From: Anodontia alba
Lineage: Eukaryota; Mollusca; Bivalvia; Lucinida; Lucinidae
Reading direction: 5' to 3'
Assembly: GCA_964016985.1 (NCBI GenBank)
Contig: OZ024827.1
Coordinates: 53,672,684-53,736,683, forward strand
Length of the DNA: 64,000 nucleotides
Shown: positions 1 to 10,842 of the stretch, piece after piece
Layout of the letters: every line of letters starts with the position of its first letter
Position numbering within the stretch: position 1 is the stretch's first letter
Notes under the pieces: generated by a model
Database searches by the model: none
Told to the model about the DNA's origin: nothing
What the model saw: only the letters and a program-made list of their open reading frames with translations
Translations under genes and position numbers: made by a program

Positions 1-739
1 TGTTGTCCGGATTTCCTAAAAAAGTTCACTGTTTTCCGGATCCTGTTATTCGGGGCTTCTTTTTTAAATTTAGAAAACTTCAAAGTCGTGCTTGCAAAAG
101 GAAATATAGAGAATTTAAGGTCAGTTTAATAACTCAAATACTATGGATGAAAATGATCCAGTCTAATTGGAAGTTTCTAAAAAAACTTGAAAGATGGAAC
201 TTCTACAAATGAAAGATGGCACTTCTACAAATGACCAAACGAATAGTTAAACCGCTTTCAAAATCTATATAAAATTAAGGAAAATTTTCAGTCTAAAGAC
301 AATGAGTTTCAGTGAAATTTAGATGATTTGTCAAATGTACATACATTCACTGAGTTACATCAGATAAAGAAGTTGCAATACAAAAATTAAAGAATAATAA
401 GTCTGCTGGATTGGATGGAATAAAAAATGAGATGCTTTAAACAGCTGGACTTTCATTTTGTCGTGCACTGTCAAAATTATTAACCTTATTTTATCATTTG
501 GTGTTTACCAGAAGATTTGGAAAATTGGCAATATTAAACCGTTGTATAAAGGTGATGACCCCACCGTCCCAGCTAATTATAGGGGCACCACGGTTATGTC
601 GTGTTTAGCAAACTGTTTAATAGCAGTCTCAATAATCGATTGCAGTAGGTACATTCAAATAATATCATTAATTACTGTCAGATTGGTTTCCAACTGAATG
701 CGAGGACAACAGATCATATGCTTATTTTAAGAACCTTAC
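1..739 (+). mobile_element. Non-LTR retrotransposon A, 5' part (RT fingers), decayed
   Basis: This is the broken first half of a LINE reverse transcriptase in several frames. Near 75-200 lies a basic linker (ACKRKYREFK) typical of the stretch before the RT in Jockey/I/CR1-like elements. At about 385-434 the RT entry motif reads SAGLDGIKNEML, followed near 510-590 by IWKIGNIKPLYKGDD and PANYRG. At about 675-735 it reads QIGFQLNARTTDHMLIL. The reading stops in mid-domain at 739 and resumes at 6786, where motif A follows. Between the halves is a long insertion flanked by ACCTTAC. Frameshifts and stops mean it cannot be active. The clade is not certain; Jockey superfamily is a family-level guess. 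Confidence 0.75.
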
Positions 740-964
740 AGTCGGGTGTCTCAATTCTTGTACATTGCAAAACAAAATGTAACCCTAGAATCGGAAAGAT
801 ATACGGCTGAATTTTGGTACATTTGGATCGTTCGTCTGTCAATACGTGAAGAGTTTTTCTGATCTAAGATGGCTGATGAGACAAATCTTAGCTCTAAACT
901 GCCTATTGCAGATAGAACAAGATTCTGAGGAACGTTTCTGTTCGGCTTCGCTGATTCTTTTTGC

Positions 965-3880
965 TTCGTATTCACCAGCACCCCTTCTTATGAGGCCTCG
1001 TCACTTTGCTCGATCCTGTGCATTCTATTTCCATGACAGTTGGTATGTCGGAGGCTTGGAGGGTGTCCTTGTATCGCTTCTTTTGACGACCATGGAGGCG
1101 TTTTCCGACGTAGTTCTCCATAGTGGGCAAACGTTCATCAGGCATTCTGGTAATATGGCCTGTCCGTCTTAACCGTGTCAATTTCAGGAGAGTATCAGAT
1201 GAACATCATGCTGAACAGTGTTGAAGCTAGTATACAGCCCTGCTGAACTCCTTTTGTCACCAGGAATGGATCAGAAAACTCGCCATCATTTTGGACCCTT
1301 GCCATCGTGGAACTGCCGCACCATTGCTATGAATTTGGCAGGACAGCCAGACTTTGCCATTATTTTCCAAAGTCCCTCACGACTGTGTCAAATGCTTTGT
1401 TTAGGCGTAGAGGTCCACATTCTGTTCCTGGCATTTTTCTTGAATCTGTCTTGCTGTGAAATCATGTATATTGTTTCTTTGTCTTTCCTGAACCCACACT
1501 AGCTTTCTGGTAGAATAAAAATGAAGCCCTGGATGTTCAAGGTTTTTATTCAAACGATTCAGTAGGACAATAAAGAGATGCCTCAATCATTGTCACAGAC
1601 TTGAGGATTCCCTTTCCTTTTGAATAGGTGGATAATTATTGCATCCTTGAATTCTGAGGGATGGTTTCTTTTCTCCACATAATGTGAAATATCTTCAGTT
1701 CCTCTGCAACTGGAGGACCTCCTGCTTTGTAGATCTCTGCAAATATTGCACCTGATCCTGGAGCCTTGCCAATTGCTTTCACTGTTTCAGAGACGGTTAG
1801 GAATTCATCAAGCAGCGGATTACATGTGGTAGTCTGTTGATAGCTTCATTATATGGCCGATTAAGGACACCATCCAAGTGTTCAGCCCATCTTTTCATGA
1901 TAGCTTCTTTATCAGTCAGAAGACAAGTTCCGCACTAAGGAGTGGGGTGGTTCCTGAGCTCTTGGGACCATATACTGTCTTAAGTGCATCAAATAACTTC
2001 TTCATATCCTTTCTTTTCATCAGCCTTTCTGCTCAGCCAGGAGTCTTGTATCTCTGAGCTTAGTCTGGACTGTCTTACATATGTTTGAATAGGCAGTCTT
2101 ATTAAATACTGAGGTATGCCTTGTGTTTTTTAGTGTTTCTTTTCAAGGAGTCTTTGGATTTCTTTGCCATTCTCATCAAACCAGTCTTGGTGTTTGCGAG
2201 ATACTGGTCCTAGGGAATCTATTGCTGAAGAGTGAACGGTGTCTCTGGATTGTCCAGCACTCATCCACATCCTCTGAACTGTGTTGCAGTGCATCTAGAT
2301 ATCATTGACGAACGCTTTCTTCTTGCAGTCTTGTTTCAGCTTGGAGACATCAAATATCTTTGGAACTTTCTTGCCTTGGGGTCGTCGTACAGGCTGAATG
2401 CGCAGGGTGAGTTTGCTGACAACAAACCTGTGATCTGTCCAACAGTCTGCACCACACATAGTCTTTGTCACTCTGACATCCTCTTTGTCCTTTCTTCGCA
2501 CTATGACGTAGTCAATGTGATGCACGTGTTTGGAAGCGGGGGTGCATTCATGATGTCATTTTGCAAGTTGGTAGACGGAAGTGTGTTGGTGATTAGTAGT
2601 TCCTGCTCTGCACACTTCCTTAAAAGGAGAAGGCCATTGCTGTTGCACTTTCCTACTCCTTCAGTTCCAATCACTCCGAGGATTGTGGCCACGTAAAATC
2701 GATTTAAGCCCCCCACCCCATCCCCACCACCAGCGAAATACTTTTCACTGACCGCTCCAAGGCGGTTTTTCTGTCATGGTTTATTTTTGTATTAGTTCGT
2801 CTTTGAATGTGTGTGTCGCTTACATCGTTTTGTTTTGGATAGCCATTTGGCCACTTTGTGGGAAAGTAACAGTCCGTTTGGCTTTCTGCTAGTGATGTTT
2901 CCATTAGGGTCTAGTTATTTCGTGTTTGTGGAGGTGTGGGATAATTGTATCGATTCCTGATCATTGCCTTCCCTTCTATTATGATGGTCTGTGCCTACTC
3001 TAGCATTGATGTCCCCGAGGAGGATAAGTTTGTCTGTTCGGGGTGTTGCAGAAATCCCAGAATCCAGATCATCATAGAACTTCTTTAACCTCATCTGGAT
3101 TGGTCATTGTGGTTCACAGGCACTTACAACTGTTGCATGCCTCTTGCCAGATAAGGGAAGTTTCAGCGTCATCAAGCGGTCTATGTCTTTTGGAAGTCCT
3201 GAGAGCTTGCTAACAAGGTGTGACTTGATGGCGAATCCTACTCCTGCTTCACGCTGCTCTTCTTTCTTGCGTCCACTCCAGAAGAAAGTGTAACCAGCAC
3301 CAACTTCTTTTAAAAGCCCTTCCTTTGCAAGGCGAGTCTCGCTTAGAGCTGCACTCGACTGTATCTGTTAAGTTCTCTACTAACTAGAGTTGTTCTTCGC
3401 CGAGGTCTGTCAGAACCAGCACTGTCCATTAGAGTGCGCACATTCCATGCATTCCATGCGTCGATGGTTAAAGGTATCACCTTCGTCTTCTTTTTTTCTT
3501 GTTCGACCGCTAAGTGGGATCCCCGCTGATCGCGGTTAACCAGCCAGAAGTTTTGAAGCAGGCAATTGTTTAGGGCACCTTTTCTAGCCCCACAGTGCGA
3601 ACCTTAAACATTCTGCTCAGTCGCTCAGTTCGGCTGCTGAATTCCCTGTACTGCTTCATACTTAAGGAAAGCGACCATATAGAACCAAGCCGCCTATGTG
3701 CAGGCCCGCAACTACAACTGACAATGTTTCCCCATATGCTGCTTTGCCGCTCGACAATTGCCACAGGGCATTTTTGTATGACTTGCTTGCTGTGACTGTG
3801 TTGATGACATGCGCTGTGAATTGGATTATAGTAAGGGAGAGGCGCGCAGTCAACCTCACTCTCATCCTAACCTAGCTGGT
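965..3880 (-). pseudogene. Decayed LINE B (craniofacial development protein 2-like), endonuclease + RT
   Basis: Read on the minus strand this is a non-LTR retrotransposon ORF. From 3540 downward: DQRGSHLAVEQEKKK, then the start of an AP-endonuclease domain (AWNVRTLMDSAGSDRP near 3455), SGRKKEEQREAGVGF, ILLGDINARVGTDH (about 3030-2980), EGVGKCNSNGLLLL and HIDYVIVRRKDKEDVRVTK (near 2500), then RT blocks KAPGSGAIFAEIYKAGG, GNPQ and motif B-like KGVQQGCILASTLFS (about 1260-1215). The C-terminal tail reads RTGHITRMPDERLP. Frameshifts and stops occur throughout. The sequence jumps from LFSMMF straight to the tail, so the catalytic YADD box is deleted. An unrelated repeat interrupts it at about 2690-2935. 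Such proteins are often misannotated as 'craniofacial development protein 2-like'. Confidence 0.85.
2690..2935. repeat. Dispersed repeat inserted in LINE B
   Basis: The endonuclease reading of LINE B is interrupted by a segment with ACGTAAAATCGATTTAAGCC, a C-rich run, 'ctgaccgctccaaggcgg' and 'agccatttggcc'. The same words recur in the opposite orientation near 60250-60490, and related copies lie at 23940-24040, 15880-15930, 53520-53545 and 54355-54400. Boundaries are approximate. Confidence 0.55.
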
Positions 3881-5014
3881 TAACCTAGAGGCAAGACAGC
3901 GTCAGGACATCAAGAGCTAAAGTGGATGACCATGCTCTTCATGCTCCACAACATGGTGCTGCATCGCCGGTTTGGTCATTGAATCATAGTAATGATTTCC
4001 TCCGCCCCAGCTGCAGAAGCAGACTTTACATAACTGGAACAGGCAAATCCAGATATGCAGTTTTTTTGTTTGGCGTTGCCAACTAGATGGATTGCCGACC
4101 AGGGATTGAGAGCTTCATCTATTGCTGTACAGAAGCAGTAACAAGTGTCTTATGTAGCTTGGTTCGTAAAATACCGCTGTATAGCAATGCGAAACTAATT
4201 GCATTTTGGAGTATAACACATGTATTTTGCATTATACTGGTTTAGAGTTTTGCCAAGCTCTATTAAGTAAGTTCTATTAAGCGTACAGTACACATGTATA
4301 TACTAATAGGTAAAATACACCCAATATACACCCAACTCGCGATAAATTCATCTGTACAGTTGATGTCTGAATATAAATTACACAAATTGTTAAAAATTCA
4401 TGTCGCGTTTTGTAAAACGGCGTGTATTTTATGAAATTTTGATAAACATTTTAGTTTGCGGAAATTACGTCAAATATTATGTTCGGTTTTCGTACATTCT
4501 TATAAAGTATAGTTTGTCAACAAAGGTTTTGAAATTATGGACATGATTCAGCAGCGATTCCCCTCAACATGCATGTTTAAGACTTACGTAAGAACAATAC
4601 AGGGTTCGATACGAATATTTTTATTAAAAGCCATAAGCTAGAACGCCCGAAAGATGTCTGATAAAATCTAAAATGTGTCCATGGTATCATAAAATTTGCA
4701 ATCAAACGTTTTCTTACAGGCTCATTGTAGCGGCCATACTGGATGAAAAATCGAACATTTTTTGGTGTTAATCCATTCCTGCAGACCTTCTAATATAGGC
4801 TATATAGGAAACGGTAGAAGGTTTATTTGAAACGCAGTTTGCATGCCAAATTTAAAAAAATGGGGCAGAGTACCCCTTAAATGGGGAAAACAAGGCGGGA
4901 TGTCACTTATGACTTCATACTTGCATAATCGCATGAGAAAATACACATTCTGCGTTTTGAGTATTTTTTCTTTCGTTTTTTATGATTTTTAACCTGAATA
5001 CACAAGATTTTGTA
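3881..5014. other. Interior of the 6-kb element, no gene recognised
   Basis: AT-rich DNA between LINE B and the Tc1 copy. No open reading frame with a recognisable domain, no clear repeat unit and no RNA gene was seen. The part near 3900-4000 may be the far 5' region of LINE B. Confidence 0.4.
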
Positions 5015-5016
5015 TA

Positions 5017-6606
5017 TACTGAAAGGAAAAAGAAACGCAGGGTAAATTTTATTCCTAAATTTCATTCAAGTTTGAAAAAGTTTGTTAAATATTTTACTGT
5101 GATTACAAAACGGTACATGTATGAAACAAAAGTTCCAAATTTCATTGGTTTGTGATCAACAAGTCTCGAGTTATTGAAGTTCATTGGTAGCTACCCCCCA
5201 AATCTTGAAATCAAAATCAAACTGAAAATCAATATCGGGTGTGCCCCCCTCTTGCTGCCGTTGCTGCCCTAATTCTCCTTTGGACAGAGTTAACCAAAGC
5301 ATTGACAGTTCGCATCGAGATGTTATTCCATTCATCGATCAACGCATTCCTTAGTTGTGCGAGAGTTGCGGGGGGATTTCGGCGCTTCCTAACCCTTCTG
5401 TCCAGCTCATCCCACATGTGCTCTATTGGGGTCAAATCTGGACTGTACGGTGGTCATGCTAGTGGTGCGATGTTATTGTTTGCCAGGAAATCCTGACAAA
5501 CTCGGGCAACATGTGGTCGGGCATTGTCCTACTGCAGAATCAGATTACGTTGTTGCACAAGCGGGACTGCAACAGGACGCAAGATCTCATCCCTATACCT
5601 TACTGCGGTCATATTGCCCGCAACAATAATCAACTGTGATTTTATCCCGTGAGCAATGCCTCCCCAGACCATAACGGAGCCAACCCCCAAACCGATCCCG
5701 TTCGACAACACAGGCGTCGGCAAAGTGTTCTCCGCGACGTCAGTACACACGACGTCGACCATCTGCGCGATAGAGAGTGAACCTAGACTCGTCGTAAAAA
5801 GAACTCGTCTCCACTGCCTCATCGGAAATAGCCTGGGCGCATGCGCCGTCAACCACGCCATACGACGCAACCTACGTGCCTGGGTCAGAGGCAGACCAAC
5901 GTATGGACGACGAGCTCGAAGACCAATCTCACGCAATCGACTTCCAACAGTCTTCGGAGAAATTTGTCGATTATGCGTACCTACTGTATTAAGGGCAGTT
6001 TCGGTAGCAGTGAGATGACGATTCCGCAAATGTGCCAGACGGATTGTCCTGTTTTGACGTCGCGACGTCACGCGTGGACGCCCAGACCGCGGTCGGTCTG
6101 CTAAATGCCCTGTCTCCCTTAAACGTCTAACAAGACGTTCAATTGTTGAGACGTTAACCCCAAAATGATTGGCAACTTGCTGTTGCCTCTGACCCTGCAT
6201 CAGCAACGCAATTGCCTACCCCTCTGAACATCAGTCAATCGTACCATGATTGAAAAAAAGGTCAAAGTAGCGTAAAAATGAAAAGAAAAATCGGTAAAAG
6301 AATCGAAGAGCGTTGTGTATCGTTGAAGTGTACCAAATGGTGTGAGGAAATCTTGTGCTGAAGGTTTAAACATGCTTGTTTTGCACGAAATTTTGGCTTT
6401 CCGTATTGTCCGTGCAATGCACTGTGTAGTGCACGGTTGAATGATTTCACACACTGGGTAGATAGCACATCGACCAAAGACTCGTATACCCGCGGTTCAC
6501 ATTCACAGGACAATCTGTAAAAGTGTATGGCTATAGTAAACATCGTAAAAAATGGTTAAAATAAGAAGGAAAAAACTCTACCCTGCGTTTCTTTTTCCTT
6601 TCAGTA
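5017..6606 (-). mobile_element. Tc1 element, copy 1 (inactive)
   Basis: Terminal inverted repeats begin TACTGAAAGGAAAAAGAAAC on the left (5017) and end with its reverse complement at 6606. TA target duplications lie at 5015-5016 and 6607-6608. It matches copy 2 at 18585-20023 almost base for base over most of its length. It has about 150 bp more 5' leader (about 6255-6425), which copy 2 has lost. Its transposase is broken. Confidence 0.93.
5229..6247 (-). pseudogene. Tc1 transposase pseudogene
   Basis: Minus-strand DDE transposase, sibling of the intact one at 18797-19816. Reading from MVRLTDVQRG at 6247, a one-base loss near 6218 shifts the frame before the helix-turn-helix. Next to the first catalytic Asp a base is missing ('cgtcgtaaaa' here, 'cgtccgtaaaa' in copy 2), so FTDESRF becomes FTTSLGS. 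A compensating extra base near 5690 restores the frame at GSVMVWGG. A substitution then places a stop immediately before the second catalytic Asp (LILQ-stop instead of LILQQDNARPH). The C-terminal part PIEHMWDELDRR is still legible. It lies inside the 6-kb element. Confidence 0.92.
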
Positions 6607-6785
6607 TACTTAGAAATCGTTATCAACTGGGCCTCCATAGAAACGTGCGAGTTCTCGCGAAATGCAATTTATGCATATCTGCTATACAGTTGTTTTATAT
6701 ACAGACGTGTCAAGGCTTTCCTCTTATATCGAAATAAATCATATATTTTTCCGATGCTAGGGTTAGCAAAAATTGAGGACTAGAG

Positions 6786-7880
6786 ACCTTACTTTTAATC
6801 GATAAATATGTTTGTTATGATGCTGTATGTCTGTTTTGTTGACTTCGAAAAGACATTCGATTCAGCTTTGCTCCATAAATTGACACAATTAGATATCAAG
6901 GGACCTTTTTATGATATTCTACGAAATATGTATCTTGAAAACATATTACATGGCACATGGATGACAGGATGTATGGATGCATTTGCTCCACAATTAGGAG
7001 TGAGACAGGGACAACTTAAGCCCAAATCTATTTAAGATATTTATGAATGATTTACCGCATGTTTGATAAAGAGAAGACCCTGTTTGGTTAGGCAGCATTT
7101 TTATCACTTCTTTATGCAGATGACCTTATTTTGTTGTCAACCTCGCAACCAACGCTGTTTAGATAAACTTGCTTCATAGTGTATAACTTTAAATGTTAAT
7201 CTGAAGAAAACAAAAATAGTTGTAAAAAAAAAATGTGGACGTTTAACTGTGGATAAGTTCTATTATGATGGCATATGAAAGTACTTCATATCTGGGCATC
7301 ATATTTTCTTCATCAGGAACATTTTCTTACTGCCAGACTGATTGTATAATCGACCAGTTTAAACTCACAAAATGTTTTGGTCGTATGACGTTATTGCATT
7401 TGTTTGAACACATAGTTGAGCCTAATATGGTAGCGAAATATGGGGCATGTTAAATATTTTATCATCTAAGATCAAAAAGGCAGATTTTAAACTAGAGGAC
7501 TTAGTAGAAAAGTTATAATGTGATAAGTTACAATTGAAATTTTTGAAAACCATTTCTCACATGAGTAAGAAATCGCCAAATATGGCTGTATTGAGTGAAT
7601 TTGGCAGGTGTCCTTTGTACATAAATGTTCTTGTAAATACCTGAAAATACCTAAGACTAGTAGCTCTAACTTATTACAGTGTGCGTTTAAAGAAAGTGAT
7701 GACATTTCGAACAGTAAAAAGATGAGTTGGGTGTCTTGTGTAGAGTTTGTATTAAAAACAGATAGGAGTTTTTTCTAGTCTAGCTTGTCTTCCTAGTTTT
7801 CCTTAAGTGGTTAAATGTAACCTTATTAATCGCTTCAAAACAAATCTCACAACCAATTTAGCCAACTGCAATGAAACACA
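6786..7880 (+). mobile_element. Non-LTR retrotransposon A, 3' part (RT palm to C-terminus), decayed
   Basis: This is the continuation of the LINE begun at 1-739. RT motif A reads LYVCFVDFEKTFDS (about 6823-6864), then GVRQGQL near 7000, SPNLFKIFMNDLPH after a frameshift (about 7018-7062), and motif C LLYADDLILLSTS (YADD codons 7113-7124). KKTKIVV lies near 7204. The C-terminal block NMAVLSEFGRCPLYINVLVNT sits at about 7580-7640, and weak homology runs to about 7880. Both catalytic motifs survive, but stops and frameshifts disable the protein. With the 740-6785 insertion removed, the two halves join in the expected order. Confidence 0.8.
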
Positions 7881-8354
7881 ACAAAGAAATCTATTAACAT
7901 AAGTTGTTTTTTTTTCAAAACTATTTTCAAAAAGGAGCAATATCTTTCAGCAATAAATAATGTTGATATTCGTAAATGTTTTATGGCTTTCTTGTCTGTT
8001 TGATATATCATAAACTAATTCTGGCACTAATTCTTACCAAATTTATATGGATATATCATCGTGACTGGTTGAGGAGTTGGTTAGGTTTGGTTACCCTGAC
8101 CTAATTTTCAAAGTAACAGTGAGACAATTAGATTTGAATTCTGGCCAAACAAAAAGCTTGTCAGTTTGATTTCACATGACCGTTTGTTAAAATTTTACCA
8201 GATTTGTATGAATATGTTATGGGGACAAGTTGATAAGGTTTTGGTGAACTTGACCTGTTTTTCAAGGTCACAGTTTGACTTTATGCGTCAAATTAAGGCC
8301 AAAAAGAGTGTGTTTGCCGATTGGATTCTTACCAAACTTACCAAACTTGCATGG
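7881..8354. repeat. Degenerate tandem units with 'caaggtcacag' motif
   Basis: Two to three diverged units of about 130 bp are visible. Each has 'ttaccaaatttatatggatat' or similar followed by a 'gacctgtttttcaaggtcacag' type block (near 8030-8130 and 8190-8275; a third start near 8325). This resembles the 'aaggtcaaggtcaca' units of the array at 29705-30330. No host gene is seen. Confidence 0.5.
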
Positions 8355-9303
8355 ATGTCATTTACTCCAAAGAGCTTTTAGAAAACCTAAAGGCACAATC
8401 TCTTCATTCCGTCAACAATATACAATCTTTCGATTTCTCTACTCTTTACACTACTATTCCTCATGATAAATTGAAATCTAAATTAAAAGAAATTATCAAC
8501 CAGTGTTTCTTCCACAAGAATGGTAACCGTCGATTTCAGTATGTTGTCATTGGCTACAAAGACACATACTTCGTTCGGAAGCACTCTGATGCGCCACAAA
8601 AATACTCAGATGCAGATGTCATAAAGATGCTGGAATATCTAATCGACAATATTTTTGTGGAGTTCGGCGGACGGATATTTCAGCAAACAATCGGCATATC
8701 GATGGGTACTAACTGTGCACCGTTACTTGCCGACTTGTTTTTATACTCGTATGAGGCGGAGTTTGTACAAAGTCTCCCCAAGCAGGCAAGAAACACCTCG
8801 CACAACAATTCAATTCCACCTACAGATATATAGATGATGTATTGTCTCTGAAAAACACAAAATTTACAGAGTATTTAGAATTCATCTATCCGCGTGAACT
8901 TGAAATAAAGGAAACAACGGAGACTGCAGCCTCCCCCTCATACTTGGATTGTTATCTCTACATTGACAATGGAAAACTTACTACTAGGCTTTACGACAAA
9001 CGGGATGACTTCAATTTTCCCATTGTTAACTTTCCATTACTGAGCAGTAATATCCCTTCTGCACCAGCATACGGCGTTTACGTTTCACAGTTAATCCGTT
9101 ATGCCAGAACCTGTTCAAATTATCAGGACTTCATGAAGCGTGGGAAAGTGCTCACTACAAAGTTGTTGAGCCAGGGGTATCAAAAAACCAAACTGGTAGC
9201 AACACTTAAGAAGTTCTATGGGAGACATCATGATCTGGTCAATCCCTACAATGTGGCAGTTTCCAGAATTGTTTCTGATGTTTTTGCCAGTGACGCGCCA
9301 TAA
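8355..9303 (+). pseudogene. Penelope-like reverse transcriptase, 5'-truncated, one frameshift
   Basis: The reading opens near 8364 (KELLENLKAQ) and shows RT blocks SFDFSTLYTTIPHDKL (about 8430), GISMGTNCAPLLADLFLYSY (about 8695-8755) and, in the next frame, YRYIDDVL (8821-8844; YIDD codons 8827-8838). It then continues through LEFIYPRELEIKETTETA to a stop at 9301-9303. A single frameshift near 8785 (at 'caagcaggcaag') separates the two frames; apart from it the frame is open for more than 300 codons. The DFSTLYTTIPH and MGTNCAPLLADL wording with a YIDD box fits Penelope-like elements. No endonuclease domain was found downstream within the window. The N-terminal RT fingers are missing. Confidence 0.75.
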
Positions 9304-10728
9304 GTAGTCTTCCCAAATCCCGGACATACGCTTCTACCGATATTACCTTCGTTCAGGCCTATGGGCATGGTGGGCCAAGCTTGCTTACCAAGTAATGCTT
9401 ACTATCCGCGGACGCCTGATTACACCCTTTATTCTGGGGTCCATGTCTGTTGGTCTGAACATTCTATTCGTCATTCGTTTATGGAGTTATGAGTTTGGAT
9501 TACGGCTTAGGTACCATGACCGCAACTACTTATAGCCAAATTCGGCTAGTTTGGCTATGTTATCTGTGTCTAAGGTCCATACTCAATCAAAGAAATCCAA
9601 AAAAAAAAAAAAGGTAACAAAGTTAACTACGAGTAGATAAATAAAAAGATATTTGTAATTTGTATTTTGCATTTTGACATGATCATAACTGAATTAAAGG
9701 TGTTCTGTGTGTATTCTGAAGCCGAATGCAGTTTAATGCAGTTTACCCCTAAAACTTTTGTTGTGCTTCTTAAATGTAAAGTTAACAGATCTGATGTGGA
9801 AAGGTTGGTATATTCATGTTTATTTATCTTACTATTCATTACTTTAAAGTGTCTACAGACAAGACATTTCTGCATTTTAATGCTCATGTATATTTGTTAT
9901 TAATACATTATATGTATACTTGGTCCTTATGGCTACATCACACACACACAAACATCACTTGTATCTTTTAAAGTTTTCTATAAAAACAAGGGCATCTACG
10001 GACTAGACATTTTTAGCACATTTTACACTATATGAAAATTATGAACAGGCTTGTTTATCGATGGGCTTGACTTTATACAAAGTCAGTTACTGGTATATTA
10101 TTATTCACGTCTAAGTTAACCAATATGTTTTAAAAACTTCTATTATGGTAAAGGGACCATGACAAAATTAAAAAAAAAAAAAAAAAAAAAAAATAATGGA
10201 GACATTTGACGTTCTTGATAGCTGACATAGACAATTGATTTAACTTGCAAAATAAAGCAGACATGCTATGCTGCACAGATACTTTTATTTTTTATGTACA
10301 TTCAAATAAATATTTATGAATTTAGGTGTCCAAAAATGCTTTTTAAATGAAACAACATGACACTAATTTTTGCCCATTTTGTTTGGTACTGTGGCAAACA
10401 TGAATTCCAAAATGTATTTAGGGGTTTTGGGCCGCTTATGGAAGTCTCTCAGCACTTCCCTGAAATAAAAAAAAACTAATGTGTGTAAGTCTATTGTGAA
10501 GCATTAATAGAGGCATATAACAAGCTTTGGGTGAAAAAAAAATGCATCTGATCTTGGCTGAGCCATGATAAATCTCCATCAATCTTGTACAAAATACTTT
10601 TCTCTGATTTCGCGTCCGAGGTATGGACTAAAGCAGGTATGGACTAAAGCAGTCATGCGTCATGGCAACTCCAAGTGAGCATGGTTTAGAGCAAAGGATA
10701 GAACTAATTATTCTCTTAACCTTTATAG
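9304..10728. other. Non-coding stretch
   Basis: About 9304-9600 may be the 3' tail of the Penelope-like copy. The rest is AT-rich with a poly-A run at about 10170-10192. A 17-base word 'ggtatggactaaagcag' is repeated in tandem near 10620-10653. No gene was recognised. Confidence 0.4.
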
Positions 10729-10842
10729 GCCAGACTGGAAATTGAAGACGAGAAACTGGTTATTTATCAGAAGTCGCTGAAAACTGGAATACCAGATGTT
10801 AAAGTCACGAGAGAACGAGCTAATGAAAATACACTGAACATG
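10729..10842 (+). CDS. Orphan FABP-like exon 3
   Basis: A 114-nt open segment is bounded by a good acceptor (pyrimidine-rich 'ctcttaacctttatag' ending at 10728) and a donor gtaaga at 10843. It reads ARLEIEDEKLVIYQ, then a middle with GIPDVKVTRERANENTLNM. The exon of the complete FABP gene at 58966-59079 is also exactly 114 nt, phase 0 at both ends, and shares EDEKLV.YQ, GIPD and ENT at the same positions. It is therefore exon 3 of an intracellular lipid-binding protein paralogue, encoding the late beta strands of the barrel. Exons 1 and 2 were not found upstream; they may lie beyond the left edge or be lost. No convincing exon 4 follows; a weak candidate is at 14140-14202. Confidence 0.8.

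Larger units (their letters stand above)
740..6785. mobile_element. ~6-kb inverted-repeat element inserted in LINE A
   Basis: The LINE reading frame is interrupted here, and the interrupting DNA is flanked by direct repeats ACCTTAC (733-739 and 6786-6792). Its two ends are inverted relatives: TAACCCTAG.ATCGGAAA at 780-797 recurs in reverse complement at 6748-6765, and CTCAATT.TTG lies outside it on both sides. The left end has about 18 extra bases, so the outermost tip is approximate. Inside are a minus-strand LINE (about 965-3880) and a dead Tc1 element (5017-6606). No transposase of its own is recognisable, so it looks non-autonomous or gutted. A 7-bp duplication would fit several DNA transposon superfamilies; I do not assign one. 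Confidence 0.6.

Noticed and set aside
5656..6104. Plus-strand frames of 87-120 codons antisense to the Tc1 transposase (also 19217-19672)
   Set aside because: Shadows of the GC-rich transposase on the other strand; they repeat identically in both Tc1 copies.
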